A stretch of 64,000 bases of DNA from JACVRU01 sp040902725 (GTDB lineage: Bacteria; Actinomycetota; Thermoleophilia; Gaiellales; Gaiellaceae): NCBI GenBank assembly GCA_040902725.1, contig JBBDWU010000038.1, positions 236,843 through 300,842 on the forward strand. Direction: 5' to 3'. Numbering within the stretch: the stretch's first letter is position 1; every line of letters starts with the position of its first letter. A program made the translations under genes and the position numbers. Below the pieces are notes generated by a model that saw only the letters and a list, made by a program, of their open reading frames with translations, was not told the origin of the DNA and did not search any database. Of the stretch, positions 26,460 to 35,730 are shown one piece after another.

Positions 26460-26467
26460 AGTATGCT
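26460..26467. promoter_or_regulatory. Overlapping divergent -10 boxes
   Basis: The eight bases AGTATGCT contain TATGCT for the plus-strand gene (start 6 nt away at 26474) and, on the other strand, CATACT for the minus-strand gene (start 6 nt away at 26453). Only one polymerase could use this site at a time, linking the two genes in opposition or in a shared response. Confidence 0.6.
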
Positions 26468-26473
26468 CGGCCG

Positions 26474-28315
26474 GTGGCCCGCCCGAGCGAGTTCAGGCTC
26501 CAGCGCGCGGGCGATCTCGCGCTCGTCACGCTGGACAATTCGGAGGACGAGACGAAGCCGACGGCGCTGGGCCCGGAGGCGCTCGAGTCGCTCGCCGCGG
26601 TCCTCGACACGCTCGAGACGGAGGAGTGGGCCGGCCTCGTCCTGACCGGCAAGCCGTCCGTCTTCTGCGTCGGCGCGGACATCGACCAGTTCCCGGACGT
26701 CACGCCCGAGCGGGCGCGCGAGGGCAGCCGCGCCGGGCACGGGCTCTTCGGCCGCCTCGCAGCGCTCCCGTTCCCGACGCTCGCGGCGATCAACGGCGCC
26801 TGCCTGGGCGGCGGAGTCGAGCTGGCGCTCCACTGCGACCACCGAACGATCTCCACCGCGGTCCGCCACTTCGGCTGCCCCGAGGTCTTCCTCGGGCTCT
26901 TCCCCGCGTGGGGCGGCACGCAAGTCGTTCCGCGCCTCGTCGGCCCCGAGGCGGCGATCAACGTGCTGGTCGAGTACCCGCTGGCCCGGAACCGGATGCT
27001 CGACGGCGCGAAGGCCTTCGGGCTCGGGCTCGCGGACGCGCTGCTCGAGCCGGAGGACTTCCTCGACGAGTCGATCGCGTTTCTCGCTGCCGCCCCGCCC
27101 CCGCGGGTGCCGGCCGACCTCTCCGAGCTCGCCGCTTCCGTCTCACGCGCGCGCGCGCGTGTAGATGATCAGGTGCACGGCGCCGCTCCCGCTCCCTACG
27201 TCTGCCTCGACCTGATCGAAGGCGCCGGCCGCTGGACGATCGAGGAGGGCTACCGGGCCGAGGAGGACGCGATCGCGGAGCTCCTCCCGGGACCCCAGGC
27301 GCAGGCCTCGCTCTACGCCTTCCACCTCGTCGAGCGGCGGGCGAAGCGGCAGCGCCCGCCGGGCGAGCCGCGGCCGGTCGAGAAGGTCGGGATCGTCGGC
27401 GCCGGCCTGATGGCGACGCAGATCGCCGCGCTCATGCTGAAGCGGCTCGAGGTGCCACTGGTGCTGAAGGACGTCGACGAGACGGTCGTCGAGCGGGCAC
27501 TCGCGGAGCTCGGCGACCAGGGCGCCGTGTCCGGCGGCACCACCTGGGCGGGCTTCGAGGACTGCGACCTAGTGCTGGAGGCGGTCGTCGAACAGCTGCC
27601 GGTGAAGCAGCAGGTCTTCGCCGAGCTGCGCGAGCTCGCCAAGCCGGGTTGCGTGGTCGCGACGAACACGTCTTCCCTCTCCGTAGCGGCGATGGGCGCC
27701 GACCTCGGCCTCCACTTCTTCAACCCCGTCGCGCTGATGCCGCTCGTCGAGCTGGTCGTCACCCCCGACACGCCCGAGGGCGCGCTCGCCACCGCCCACG
27801 CGCTCACGCGGCAGCTCCGCAAGACGGGCGTGGTCGTGAAGGACTCGCCCGGGTTCGTCGTCAACCGCCTGCTCACCCGCCTGACCGCGGTGCTGATGGA
27901 CGCGCTCGAGCACGGCAACACGGTCGAGGAGACGGACGAGGCGATCCTGCGGCTCGGCCTGCCGATGGCGCCGTCGTTCATGCTCCAGCTGGTAGGCCCC
28001 AGGGTCGCTTACAACACGCTCGAGACGATGCACGCCGCTTTCCCCGACCGTTTTCCCCTCTCGCCGACGCTGCGCAACTACGCGGAGGGCCGCGACGAGA
28101 TCGTCGTCGTCGAGGAGCGGCCGCGCTCGGTCAACGAGCTCACGGACGACGTTCTCGACGCCCTCACGGACGAGATCGAGCGGCTGCTCGAGGAGGGGGT
28201 CGTCGCCGAGGCCGCCGACGTCGACACCTGCCTGCTGCTCGGCGCCGGCTTCCCGTTCTTCCTCGGGGGCATCACGCCGTATCTGCGGAGTCGAGGTGCC
28301 GCTCTACCAGCCTGA
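26474..28315 (+). CDS. Enoyl-CoA hydratase/3-hydroxyacyl-CoA dehydrogenase
   Basis: A 613-residue FadB/FadJ-type bifunctional enzyme of fatty acid beta-oxidation. The hydratase domain (about 1-210) has both catalytic Glu positions, in CLGGGVELALH and FGCPEVFLGLFP. The dehydrogenase NAD site VGIVGAGLMATQIA lacks the third glycine of the usual GxGxxG, and the catalytic His is in LGLHFFNPVALMPLVELV. It is about 100 residues shorter than typical FadB, mostly in the linker. No thiolase is adjacent. GTG start 6 nt after TATGCT (26462-26467). Confidence 0.9.
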   Translation: MARPSEFRLQRAGDLALVTLDNSEDETKPTALGPEALESLAAVLDTLETEEWAGLVLTGKPSVFCVGADIDQFPDVTPERAREGSRAGHGLFGRLAALPFPTLAAINGACLGGGVELALHCDHRTISTAVRHFGCPEVFLGLFPAWGGTQVVPRLVGPEAAINVLVEYPLARNRMLDGAKAFGLGLADALLEPEDFLDESIAFLAAAPPPRVPADLSELAASVSRARARVDDQVHGAAPAPYVCLDLIEGAGRWTIEEGYRAEEDAIAELLPGPQAQASLYAFHLVERRAKRQRPPGEPRPVEKVGIVGAGLMATQIAALMLKRLEVPLVLKDVDETVVERALAELGDQGAVSGGTTWAGFEDCDLVLEAVVEQLPVKQQVFAELRELAKPGCVVATNTSSLSVAAMGADLGLHFFNPVALMPLVELVVTPDTPEGALATAHALTRQLRKTGVVVKDSPGFVVNRLLTRLTAVLMDALEHGNTVEETDEAILRLGLPMAPSFMLQLVGPRVAYNTLETMHAAFPDRFPLSPTLRNYAEGRDEIVVVEERPRSVNELTDDVLDALTDEIERLLEEGVVAEAADVDTCLLLGAGFPFFLGGITPYLRSRGAALPA

Positions 28316-29438
28316 GGACTTCGAGCCCTTGACAGACGAGCCGTGGGACGAGGGGCGCGTCCGGCAGGCGATCGCGGAGATCGTCGCGGAGGCGGACGCG
28401 GCGTTCGACCCGCACGGCCTCTGGCCGGCCGCCGAGTGGGACTCGTGGCGGACGCCGGTGCCGCTGACCGTGCTCTACGTCGGCGCGGCCGGCGTCGTCT
28501 GGGCGCTGCGGGAGCTGGAGCAGCGCGGCCACGCGCGCTCCGGCATCGACCTCTCGGCGGCCGCGCTGCGGACGCTCGAGACCTGGCGCGCCGAGCCGGG
28601 GTTCATGCGGGAGATCGAGCTGCCGGATCCGGCCGAGGCCGGGTTCCTGGCCGGCGAGAGCGGCATCCTGCTCGTCGCCTGGCTGCTCGCGCAGGACGCC
28701 GCGCTCGCCGACGACCTCCACGTCCGTGTCCTCGCCAACCGCGACAACGCGGCGGACGAGGTGATGTGGGGCGCGCCGGGGACGATGCTCGCCGCGCGAG
28801 TCATGCTCGAGCACACCGGCGAGGACCGCTGGGCCGAGGCCTGGCAGGACAGCGCCGACGCGCTGCGCGCCCGCCGCGATCCCGACGGGCTGTGGACCTA
28901 TCGGCTCTACGGCGGAACGTACCGCGGGCTCGGGCCTGCGCACGGCCTCGTCGGCAACACCGCCGCGCTCCTCCAGGGCGGCCGCGACGAGACGCTCGAG
29001 CGGGAGACCGCGGCGGTGCTGGCCGACCGGGCCGTGCTCGAGGACGGCGCCGCGAACTGGCCCAACGCGGATGGTGAGTTCCGGGTGCAGTGGTGCGCAG
29101 GGGCGCCTGGCATCGTCACGACCACCGGGGCGTACCTCGACGAGGTGCTCGTGGTCGCCGGCGCCGAGCTCTCCCGCCGCACCGGCCCGGCGGGGATGGA
29201 GAAGGGGTCGGGTATCTGCCACGGCACCGCCTCGCAGGGCTACGGCTTCCTCGCGGCGTTCGAGCGCACGGGCGACGAGGCCTGGCTCGCGGACGCCCGC
29301 AGCTTCGCCGTCCACGCCCTCGACCAGGTGAAGCGCCGGGGCCACGGCCGCTACTCGCTCTGGACCGGAGACGTCGGCGTGGCGCTCTACGCAGGAGACT
29401 GCCTGGACGCGCGGCTCCGCTATCCCTTCCTGCCGTAG
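28296..29438 (+). CDS. LanC-like protein
   Basis: A 380-residue alpha/alpha-barrel protein with LanC-type repeats. The zinc ligands of lanthionine cyclases are preserved: Cys in QWCAGAPGIV (about residue 267) and Cys-His in GICHGTASQGYGFL (about 308-309), along with a glycine-rich WGAPGTMLAAR repeat. No dehydratase or precursor peptide is nearby, so it is an orphan LanC-like protein, possibly adding glutathione or another thiol, as proposed for eukaryotic LANCLs, or serving a distant pathway. GTG start inside the upstream gene, with GGAG nine bases before. Confidence 0.85.
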   Translation: MPLYQPEDFEPLTDEPWDEGRVRQAIAEIVAEADAAFDPHGLWPAAEWDSWRTPVPLTVLYVGAAGVVWALRELEQRGHARSGIDLSAAALRTLETWRAEPGFMREIELPDPAEAGFLAGESGILLVAWLLAQDAALADDLHVRVLANRDNAADEVMWGAPGTMLAARVMLEHTGEDRWAEAWQDSADALRARRDPDGLWTYRLYGGTYRGLGPAHGLVGNTAALLQGGRDETLERETAAVLADRAVLEDGAANWPNADGEFRVQWCAGAPGIVTTTGAYLDEVLVVAGAELSRRTGPAGMEKGSGICHGTASQGYGFLAAFERTGDEAWLADARSFAVHALDQVKRRGHGRYSLWTGDVGVALYAGDCLDARLRYPFLP

Positions 29439-29494
29439 CCTCCCGTAGCGATGGTTTCGAATTGAGCCGGGCGGCTCGACCGGTCATTGCAGAC

Positions 29495-29545
29495 GGACGC
29501 CGAGCGGAGCTCGGCGTCCTGAGGGTCGGCAGCGCAAGCGCTGCC
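29495..29545 (+). terminator. Tandem terminator hairpins after the LanC-like gene
   Basis: First hairpin: 11-bp perfect stem (GGACGCCGAGC, loop GGA, 29495-29519). Second hairpin: GGCAGCGC, loop AA, GCGCTGCC (29528-29545), followed by TTAGG. A candidate -10 TATATT for the helicase gene lies downstream at 29570-29575. Confidence 0.7.
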
Positions 29546-29660
29546 TTAGGAGCGTCCGGCGCTTTCGGCTATATTTCGGGGAGCGACGCTCGTCCCACGG
29601 TTCACAACGAGCGCGCGACTCTGACAGGGAAGTTGCGGCGCCGATCAGGGCGCTGCCTTG

Positions 29661-32162
29661 ATGCAGACCACGAGCGATCAAGTCACCTTCGCGCCCGAGG
29701 CGATCGGCGGCCTCGTTCATTCGGCTGCCCGTGCCTCGGCGTGGGCGGGCGAGCCTTTCCTCCACGACGGGGAAGACCCCGGCCGGGCGCTCGCTCCGGG
29801 CACGTCCCGCCGCCGCGCGCTCGACGAGGCGCTGGCCGAGCTGGACGCGGGGCGAAAGGAGCCGTCGGCGCCGTGGCGCGTCCGCTTCGGGCTGCTGCTC
29901 GGCCTCGAGCGGGTCCTCTCACTGGAGCCGGTGCGGCTAGCGTCGGGGACCGAGCTGCGCAAGCACCAGGTGGACGCGCTGGCCGGGATGCTGACGGAGC
30001 TGATCAGCATGCACCAGGCCGGGGCGCCGCCGAACGGGAACGGCCTGGCCGTCGTCGAGGAGGCCGATGTCGAGGACGACGAGCCCGAGGACGAGCTGGG
30101 CCTCGCCGGCGACCTGGGCGAGCTGCCGGAGGACGACGAGCCGGAGGTGCGCGACGATCCCGGCGCGGCGCGGCGTTTCCGGTTCCGGCACCCGACCGCC
30201 TCGGGCAAGACGATCGCCGCCGCCGGCTTCGTCGAGGCGTCCCGCACGCTGGGCGTCCTCATCCTCACCCACCGCAGGCTCCTGGTCACCCAGTTCCGCC
30301 GCGACCTGACCGACGAGGGCTACGGCGGCCGCTTCACCCCGGAGATCCTGCGCGGCCAGACGCCGCCGGTCGAGCACCCGCTCACGATCCAGACCTACGC
30401 GTGGTTCGCGCGCCACGTGGACGAGCTCTCCCGCGATGCGTACCACCTCGTCATCTGCGACGAGGCGCACACCGCGCTCGGCGAGAAGACCTCGGCGGCG
30501 ATCCGCTCGTACCACGAGCCGCTCTACATCGGCATGACCGCGACCGAGCAGCTGATCGCGAAGCAGGTCTCGGACGTCTTCCCCGCCTCGGTCGACGACC
30601 TGCCGCTCGCCGACGCCGCCCGTCGCGGCCTCATCGCGCCCCTCCGCAACCTGCGAGTGCCCCCGGTCGCCGCGATCAACTCGGTGCCGATCGTCGGCGG
30701 CGACTTCGACCAGGAGGCCCTGGCCAAGGCGCTCGACCACGTCGCGCTGAACCAGGCGGCCGCGAGCCTCTACCGCGACCGCTTCGACAACACGCCGGGG
30801 ATCGTCTACGCGGCGGGCGTGGAGCACGCGTACAACTTGGCACAGGAGTTCCGGGCGGCGGGGATCAAGGCGGAGGCCGTGTCGGGCCGGACGCCTCCGG
30901 TCAGGCTCGCCGAGACGCTCGCGGCCTACGAGCGCGGCGAGATCAACGTGCTCATCAACGCCCAGCTGCTCGCCGAGGGGTGGAACTCGCCGCGCGCCAC
31001 CGTGTGCATGCACCTGGCGCCGACCGCGTCGCGCCGCGTCTACCAGCAGCGGATCGGCCGGATCATGCGCCTGCACCCGCGCAAGGAGGCGGGGATCGTC
31101 GTCGACTTCGTCCCCAAGAGCGCGACCCACAGCGAGCGCGTCGTCACGCTCCACTCGCTGCTCGACGCTGACTTCTACCGGGAGGGCGCGCGCGTGACGC
31201 CGGCCCCGCGCCGCCGCCAGCAGCGCAAGGCGCGCCGCCGGCTCTCGCCCGCGCCGTGGCTCGTACCCGTGACCCCCGACGTGCGCCGGCGGCTCGCCGT
31301 CATCCAGCGGGAGTGGCAGCGCGTCGACCCGAGGTACCTCGACGACGACGAGCAGCTCTTCTGGGCGGGCTTCGCGGGGCGGCAGATCAAGTACGAGGAG
31401 CGAGCCGACTTCGTCCGCAAGCTGACGGAGGGGCGGGCGACCAAGTCGGCGCTCGACCGGTTCCTGTTCACGTGCGCCGCCGAGAACCCGAACCGTCGGC
31501 TGCGGCTGATGGCGCTCTCCGATCGCGTCTCGACGCAGGTCGAGCGAGCGGAGTTCGACGACCTCGTCACCCTCGTGACCCAGGCTCCGCCGTGGGAGAA
31601 GGACCGCCTCGCCGGCATCCGCGTCCTGCTGCGGGCGATCGCCGAGCTGAAGCCCGACGCTCCGGAGCAGATCCTCGCCCGCTGGACGTGGCGCCTGGCG
31701 CACGCCAGCCGGAAGGCGCAGGACCGCCGCGCGAGCGTGGACTTCCCCGAGGCGAAGCGGCTGCTCGGCGCGGCGGCGAACTCGCGCGGCCACCGGCACG
31801 AGGAGAATGTCGCCAAACTGGTCAACGTCGCCCTCGAGCAGCCGGTGAGCGTCGGCGCGGCGCTGCTCGCGTCGGTCGAGGGGTACACCCCGCGCGCGAA
31901 CCAGCTGATCGACGCAGCCCGTGAGCAGCTCGCGCCGCTGCCCGAGGTGGCGTTCGCGCTCGCGGAGAACCTGCCCGCGCCGAAGCCGCATGCCAAGTCC
32001 CGCCGGCGCCGGCGGCGCAAGCGGAAGAAGCCGGAGGGGGCGGAGGCCACCGCGGCGGCGACGGCGACCACGGGGTCCGCCGAGAGCGCCGGTGGCTCAG
32101 CGCCCCAGAGTCGGACCCGGCCGAAGCGGCGGCGGCGCCCGCGGCCCGCTCCCGAGGCGTAG
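29661..32162 (+). CDS. SF2 DEAH-type helicase
   Basis: An 833-residue superfamily 2 helicase. After about 165 residues of unrecognised N terminus with an acidic stretch come the P-loop PTASGKT (about 177-184), LILTHRRLLVTQFRRDL, the DEAH box ICDEAHTAL, TAT motif GMTATEQL and helicase C motifs INAQLLAEGWNSPRA and YQQRIGRIMRLHP. The C terminus is a helical region and then a very basic Arg/Lys-rich tail, suggestive of nucleic-acid binding. Role in DNA repair or RNA metabolism cannot be decided. ATG preferred over a TTG one codon upstream; ribosome binding site weak. Confidence 0.85.
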   Translation: MQTTSDQVTFAPEAIGGLVHSAARASAWAGEPFLHDGEDPGRALAPGTSRRRALDEALAELDAGRKEPSAPWRVRFGLLLGLERVLSLEPVRLASGTELRKHQVDALAGMLTELISMHQAGAPPNGNGLAVVEEADVEDDEPEDELGLAGDLGELPEDDEPEVRDDPGAARRFRFRHPTASGKTIAAAGFVEASRTLGVLILTHRRLLVTQFRRDLTDEGYGGRFTPEILRGQTPPVEHPLTIQTYAWFARHVDELSRDAYHLVICDEAHTALGEKTSAAIRSYHEPLYIGMTATEQLIAKQVSDVFPASVDDLPLADAARRGLIAPLRNLRVPPVAAINSVPIVGGDFDQEALAKALDHVALNQAAASLYRDRFDNTPGIVYAAGVEHAYNLAQEFRAAGIKAEAVSGRTPPVRLAETLAAYERGEINVLINAQLLAEGWNSPRATVCMHLAPTASRRVYQQRIGRIMRLHPRKEAGIVVDFVPKSATHSERVVTLHSLLDADFYREGARVTPAPRRRQQRKARRRLSPAPWLVPVTPDVRRRLAVIQREWQRVDPRYLDDDEQLFWAGFAGRQIKYEERADFVRKLTEGRATKSALDRFLFTCAAENPNRRLRLMALSDRVSTQVERAEFDDLVTLVTQAPPWEKDRLAGIRVLLRAIAELKPDAPEQILARWTWRLAHASRKAQDRRASVDFPEAKRLLGAAANSRGHRHEENVAKLVNVALEQPVSVGAALLASVEGYTPRANQLIDAAREQLAPLPEVAFALAENLPAPKPHAKSRRRRRRKRKKPEGAEATAAATATTGSAESAGGSAPQSRTRPKRRRRPRPAPEA

Positions 32163-32170
32163 CCACGGCA

Positions 32171-33784
32171 CTGCTGCTCGCGGTCGCGTTCGCGGCGGGC
32201 CTGATCACGGCGCTGTCGCCGTGCGTGCTGCCGGTGCTGCCCGTCCTGCTCGCGGGAGGCGCCGGTGGGCGGCGGCGACCTTACGCCATCGTCGCCGGCC
32301 TCGTCCTCAGCTTCACCGTCTTCACGCTCACGGCGGCAGCGCTGCTCGACGCGGTCGGACTGCCGCAGGACCTGCTGCGCGACGCGGCGATCGTGCTGCT
32401 CGTCGTGGCAGGCGCCGCGATCGCGATCCCCCAGCTGGGCGAGCTGCTCCAGCGGCCGCTGCTCACGCTCACGCGCCGGCGGCCGGGAGACCTGGGCGGC
32501 GGGCTCGTGCTCGGGCTCGCGCTCGGGCTCGTCTTCGTCCCGTGCGCCGGGCCCGTCCTCGCCGCCATCTCGGTGCTCGCGGCGAGTCGCGACTTCGGCG
32601 CCGACACCTTCGCGCTCACGTTCGCCTACTCGGCCGGGGCAGCCGGACCGATGCTGGCGGTGGCGCTCGCCGGCAGGCGGGGCGCCGCCGCGCTACGCGG
32701 CCGCTGGCTGCGGCCGGCGCTTGGCGCGCTCGTCGTCGCGGCCGCGCTCGCGATCGCTTTCGACGTCACGCGCCCGCTCCAGACCTATGTGCCGGGCTAC
32801 ACCGAGGCCGTCCAGGACCGGCTCGAGCGGAGCACCTCCGCCGCTCGCGAGCTTTCCCAGCTGACGGGCTCGCGGACGGAGGAGAGCGCCGACCTCGACG
32901 ACTACGGCCCGGCGCCCGAGCTCGCGGGCCTGACGGACTGGCTCAACTCGGAACCCCTGACGCTCGCCTCGCTGCGCGGCAAGGTCGTCGTGATCGACTT
33001 CTGGACGTACTCCTGCATCAACTGCCTGCGCACGCTCCCGTACCTGAAGGCGTGGGACGCGGCGTACCGGGACGACGGCCTCGCTCTCATCGGCGTGCAC
33101 ACGCCGGAGTTCTCGTTCGAGCGCGAGCCCACGAACGTGAGCGAGGCCGTGCGCGACCTCGGGATCCGTTATCCGGTCGCGCTCGACAACGGCTACGACA
33201 CCTGGCACGCCTACGCCAACCAGTACTGGCCGGCGAAATACTTCGTCGACCGCGAGGGGCGGTTGCGGTTCGTCCATTTCGGCGAGGGCGAGTACGAGCG
33301 CTCCGAGGAGGTGATTCGCACGCTGCTCGCGGAGGGCGGGCCGCGCGCGGAGACGCCGGAGGCGAGCTCGCCGCAGGCGCTCGTCACGCCGGAGTCGTAC
33401 CTGGGCTGGCACCGGCTCGACCGCTACGCGGGCACGCCGGTCGTCCCGGGCCGGTTCGCCGAGTACCGGTTCCCCGCCGTGCCGCTCGAGGTCAGCGACC
33501 TCTCCTACGACGGCCTGTGGCGCGTGGAGGGCGAGCGCATCCTCTCGTCGGCGGGGTCGCGCCTACGGCTGCATTTCCTGGCGCGGGCGGTCCACCTCGT
33601 GCTCGAGGGCAGGGGCTCGGTGGAGGTGCTGCTCGACGGGAAGCGCGTGCGCACCGTGCGCGTGACCGAGCCGCGGCTCTACACGCTGGTGCGCCTCGGC
33701 CGGCTGCGGGACGGGCTGCTCGAGCTGCGCTTCAGCTCGGGCCTCGCGGCCTACGCGTTCACGTTCGGCGCGGGCCGGAACTAG
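32171..33784 (+). CDS. DipZ-like CcdA/thioredoxin fusion
   Basis: About 537 residues. A CcdA/DsbD-type membrane domain (first Cys in ALSPCVLPVLPVLLAGG, second in LVFVPCAGPVLAA) is joined to a TlpA-like thioredoxin domain with WTYSCINCLRTLPYLKAW and a C-terminal beta-sandwich, as in mycobacterial DipZ. It moves reducing power across the membrane. The first canonical start in frame (GTG 32225) would cut off the first membrane helix including the conserved SPC cysteine, so translation must start upstream; no ATG, GTG or TTG exists there, and CTG at 32171 is the best candidate. Confidence 0.8.
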   Translation: MLLAVAFAAGLITALSPCVLPVLPVLLAGGAGGRRRPYAIVAGLVLSFTVFTLTAAALLDAVGLPQDLLRDAAIVLLVVAGAAIAIPQLGELLQRPLLTLTRRRPGDLGGGLVLGLALGLVFVPCAGPVLAAISVLAASRDFGADTFALTFAYSAGAAGPMLAVALAGRRGAAALRGRWLRPALGALVVAAALAIAFDVTRPLQTYVPGYTEAVQDRLERSTSAARELSQLTGSRTEESADLDDYGPAPELAGLTDWLNSEPLTLASLRGKVVVIDFWTYSCINCLRTLPYLKAWDAAYRDDGLALIGVHTPEFSFEREPTNVSEAVRDLGIRYPVALDNGYDTWHAYANQYWPAKYFVDREGRLRFVHFGEGEYERSEEVIRTLLAEGGPRAETPEASSPQALVTPESYLGWHRLDRYAGTPVVPGRFAEYRFPAVPLEVSDLSYDGLWRVEGERILSSAGSRLRLHFLARAVHLVLEGRGSVEVLLDGKRVRTVRVTEPRLYTLVRLGRLRDGLLELRFSSGLAAYAFTFGAGRN

Positions 33785-33796
33785 GAGGGCTAGGCG

Positions 33797-34681
33797 CTAC
33801 TGGCCGCGCGCGGCGTCGTCGCCGTTGTCGGCCTCGCGCTCGCGCAGGAACCTCGTCAGCTCGGCGGCCAGGCTGTCGCCCGACGGCAGCGACTCCTCGT
33901 CGATCTCGTCGGCCCGCTGCTCGAGCTCCTCCACGTACGCCTGCGTCTCCTCGTCGGTCGCCACCGCCTCGCTCACCTGCAGCTGATAGCTCTCCGCGGC
34001 CGCGGCGAGCTCCTCCGTGTCGATCGGCGCCTCGATCAGCTGCGCCAGCCGCTCGCACAACGCCAGGGCGGCCTTCGGGCTCGGCGCGAGCGAGACGTAG
34101 TGCGGCACGGCGGCCCACAGGCTCACCGAGGGCAAACCGGCCGCCTTGCAGGCGTCGAGCAGCACGCCGACGATCCCCGTCGGCCCCTCGTAGCGGGAGA
34201 ACTGGAGGCCGAGCCGCTCGACCAGCTCCGCGTCGCTCGCGCTGCCGCTGACGGGCGCCGCCCGGGTGTGCGGCACGTCCGCCAGCAGCGCTCCGAGCGA
34301 GACGACGAGCTCGACGCCGAGCTCGCTCGCCACCTCGACGACGTGGCCGGTGAAGCGCCGCCAGCGCAGGTTGGGCTCGACTCCGAGCAGGAGGACGGCG
34401 TCGCGGTCGGCACCGGGGATCGGAGCGTGCAGGAAGATGTTCTCGGGCCACTCGATGCGCCGCGTGGCCTCCTGCGTCAGTGTGACCTGCGGGCGGGTCG
34501 CCTGGAAGTCGAAGAACTCCTCGGGATCGATCTCCGCGAAGCGGGTGGCCTCCCACTGCTGCGCGAGGTATGCGCCCGCGAGCGAGGCCCCCTGGCCTCC
34601 GTCGTTCCAGCCGCGGAAGGCGGTGATCAGGATCGGCCGCTCGAGCGACGGCCGCTCGAGAATCCGGAGCTCGTCAGCCAC
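33797..34681 (-). CDS. PAC2-family protein
   Basis: A 294-residue PAC2 (proteasome assembly chaperone 2-like) protein: ILITAFRGWNDGGQGAS at the N terminus, LLLGVEPNLRWRRFTG in the middle and SLWAAVPHYVSLAPSPKA, then an acidic helical tail. In actinobacteria such proteins are widespread; their exact role is not settled. GTG start 6 nt after TAGACT (34693-34688), no Shine-Dalgarno sequence. Confidence 0.88.
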   Translation of the reverse strand: MADELRILERPSLERPILITAFRGWNDGGQGASLAGAYLAQQWEATRFAEIDPEEFFDFQATRPQVTLTQEATRRIEWPENIFLHAPIPGADRDAVLLLGVEPNLRWRRFTGHVVEVASELGVELVVSLGALLADVPHTRAAPVSGSASDAELVERLGLQFSRYEGPTGIVGVLLDACKAAGLPSVSLWAAVPHYVSLAPSPKAALALCERLAQLIEAPIDTEELAAAAESYQLQVSEAVATDEETQAYVEELEQRADEIDEESLPSGDSLAAELTRFLREREADNGDDAARGQ

Positions 34682-34766
34682 GCGAACAGTCTAGTGGCCG
34701 CCCCCGCAGATCCGGCCGCGCCTGGCCGGCTGCAAACGCTTCGCATCTCGGCGTCCTCGGTCGCGC

Positions 34767-34784
34767 CGATATGTCTGCATATCG
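34767..34784. promoter_or_regulatory. AT-rich palindrome between PAC2 gene and ctaA
   Basis: Arms CGATATG and CATATCG with a TCTG spacer, conspicuous in such GC-rich DNA. It lies 86 bp upstream of the PAC2 start and 44 bp after the ctaA stop, so it may be an operator or a weak terminator. Confidence 0.35.
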
Positions 34785-34827
34785 ACGCTCCCTGCGTCCT
34801 TGAGCTGCTCGGTTTTCGCGCGGCCAG

Positions 34828-35730
34828 TCACGACCGCCCCTGCGACGGAGGCCACTCGGCGCTGCCCTCGGCAAACCCGCGTGGCGGACGCCAGAGCGCG
34901 TAGACGAGCAGCACCGTGAGTCCCCAGATCGCCGCGGCGAGCGAGACGTGGACCAGCACGAGGCCCCACGGCAGCTCCGTGCGCCACTGGGTCTCACCCA
35001 CCGCCATCTGCGCCAGCACGACCGCGAGCAGAGCGAGAGAGAGCCTGAATGCGGCGCGGCTGCCTTGCCGGTAGAGGTAGACCACGAGCAGGAGCAGGCC
35101 GATCCCGAAGACCGCGGTCGCGCGGACGTGGACGTAGACGGCGTCGACGAGGTCGCCGAGCCGCCGCACCTCCGCACCACCGGGGTGCGGACCGGCCGCG
35201 GTCGCGAGCGTCCCCGTGACGACGAGCGCGAGCGCGGAGGCGACCAGCACGAGGCCGCCGCGGAGGACGAGGGGCGGCGCGAGCGGGTCGGCGGCGCCGC
35301 GCTCGAGACGCCAGGCTTCGACGGCGACGGCGATCGCTCCCGCGAGCACGGCGAGCGCGAGCAGGAAGTGCGTTGCGACGAGCAGCGGGTGGAGGTCGCT
35401 GAGGATCGTGATGAACCCGAGCGGCGCCTGGGCGATGGTGCCGAGGAAGGTGGCCGCCGCCAGCCGGCGCACCCCGCGCGAGAGCCCGGCGGCCCGGCGC
35501 GCGTAGATCCATGTGGCAAGCGTGAGCGCGATCGGGAAGAGGCTGACAATCCGGTTGCCGAACTCGACGAAGCCGTGGTGGCTCGACGCGGGGAAGAACG
35601 AGCCCGGCTCGCAGCCCGGCCACGACTCGCAGGCGAGGCCGGAGGAGGTGAGCCGCACCGTCGCTCCGGACACGACGATCAGGTAGAGCGCCACGGCCGA
35701 GGCGAAGGCGAGCCGGCGGAAGCTGACCAC
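34828..35730 (-). CDS. ctaA: Heme A synthase (Cox15/CtaA)
   Basis: A 300-residue membrane protein with eight predicted helices and the paired histidines of heme A synthases: HHGFVEFGNRIVSLFP, SDLHPLLVATHFLLALAV, VYVHVRATAVFGIG and LVHVSLAAAIWGL. The cysteine pair in CESWPGCEPG is in the first extracytoplasmic loop. It oxidises heme O to heme A for aa3-type cytochrome oxidase. The GTG start shares one base with the selD stop codon, so it is coupled to selD, an unusual partner. Confidence 0.92.
   Translation of the reverse strand: MVSFRRLAFASAVALYLIVVSGATVRLTSSGLACESWPGCEPGSFFPASSHHGFVEFGNRIVSLFPIALTLATWIYARRAAGLSRGVRRLAAATFLGTIAQAPLGFITILSDLHPLLVATHFLLALAVLAGAIAVAVEAWRLERGAADPLAPPLVLRGGLVLVASALALVVTGTLATAAGPHPGGAEVRRLGDLVDAVYVHVRATAVFGIGLLLLVVYLYRQGSRAAFRLSLALLAVVLAQMAVGETQWRTELPWGLVLVHVSLAAAIWGLTVLLVYALWRPPRGFAEGSAEWPPSQGRS

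Noticed and set aside
32225..33784. GTG at 32225 as the true start of the DipZ-like protein
   Set aside because: It would remove the first membrane helix and the conserved SPC cysteine of the CcdA domain.
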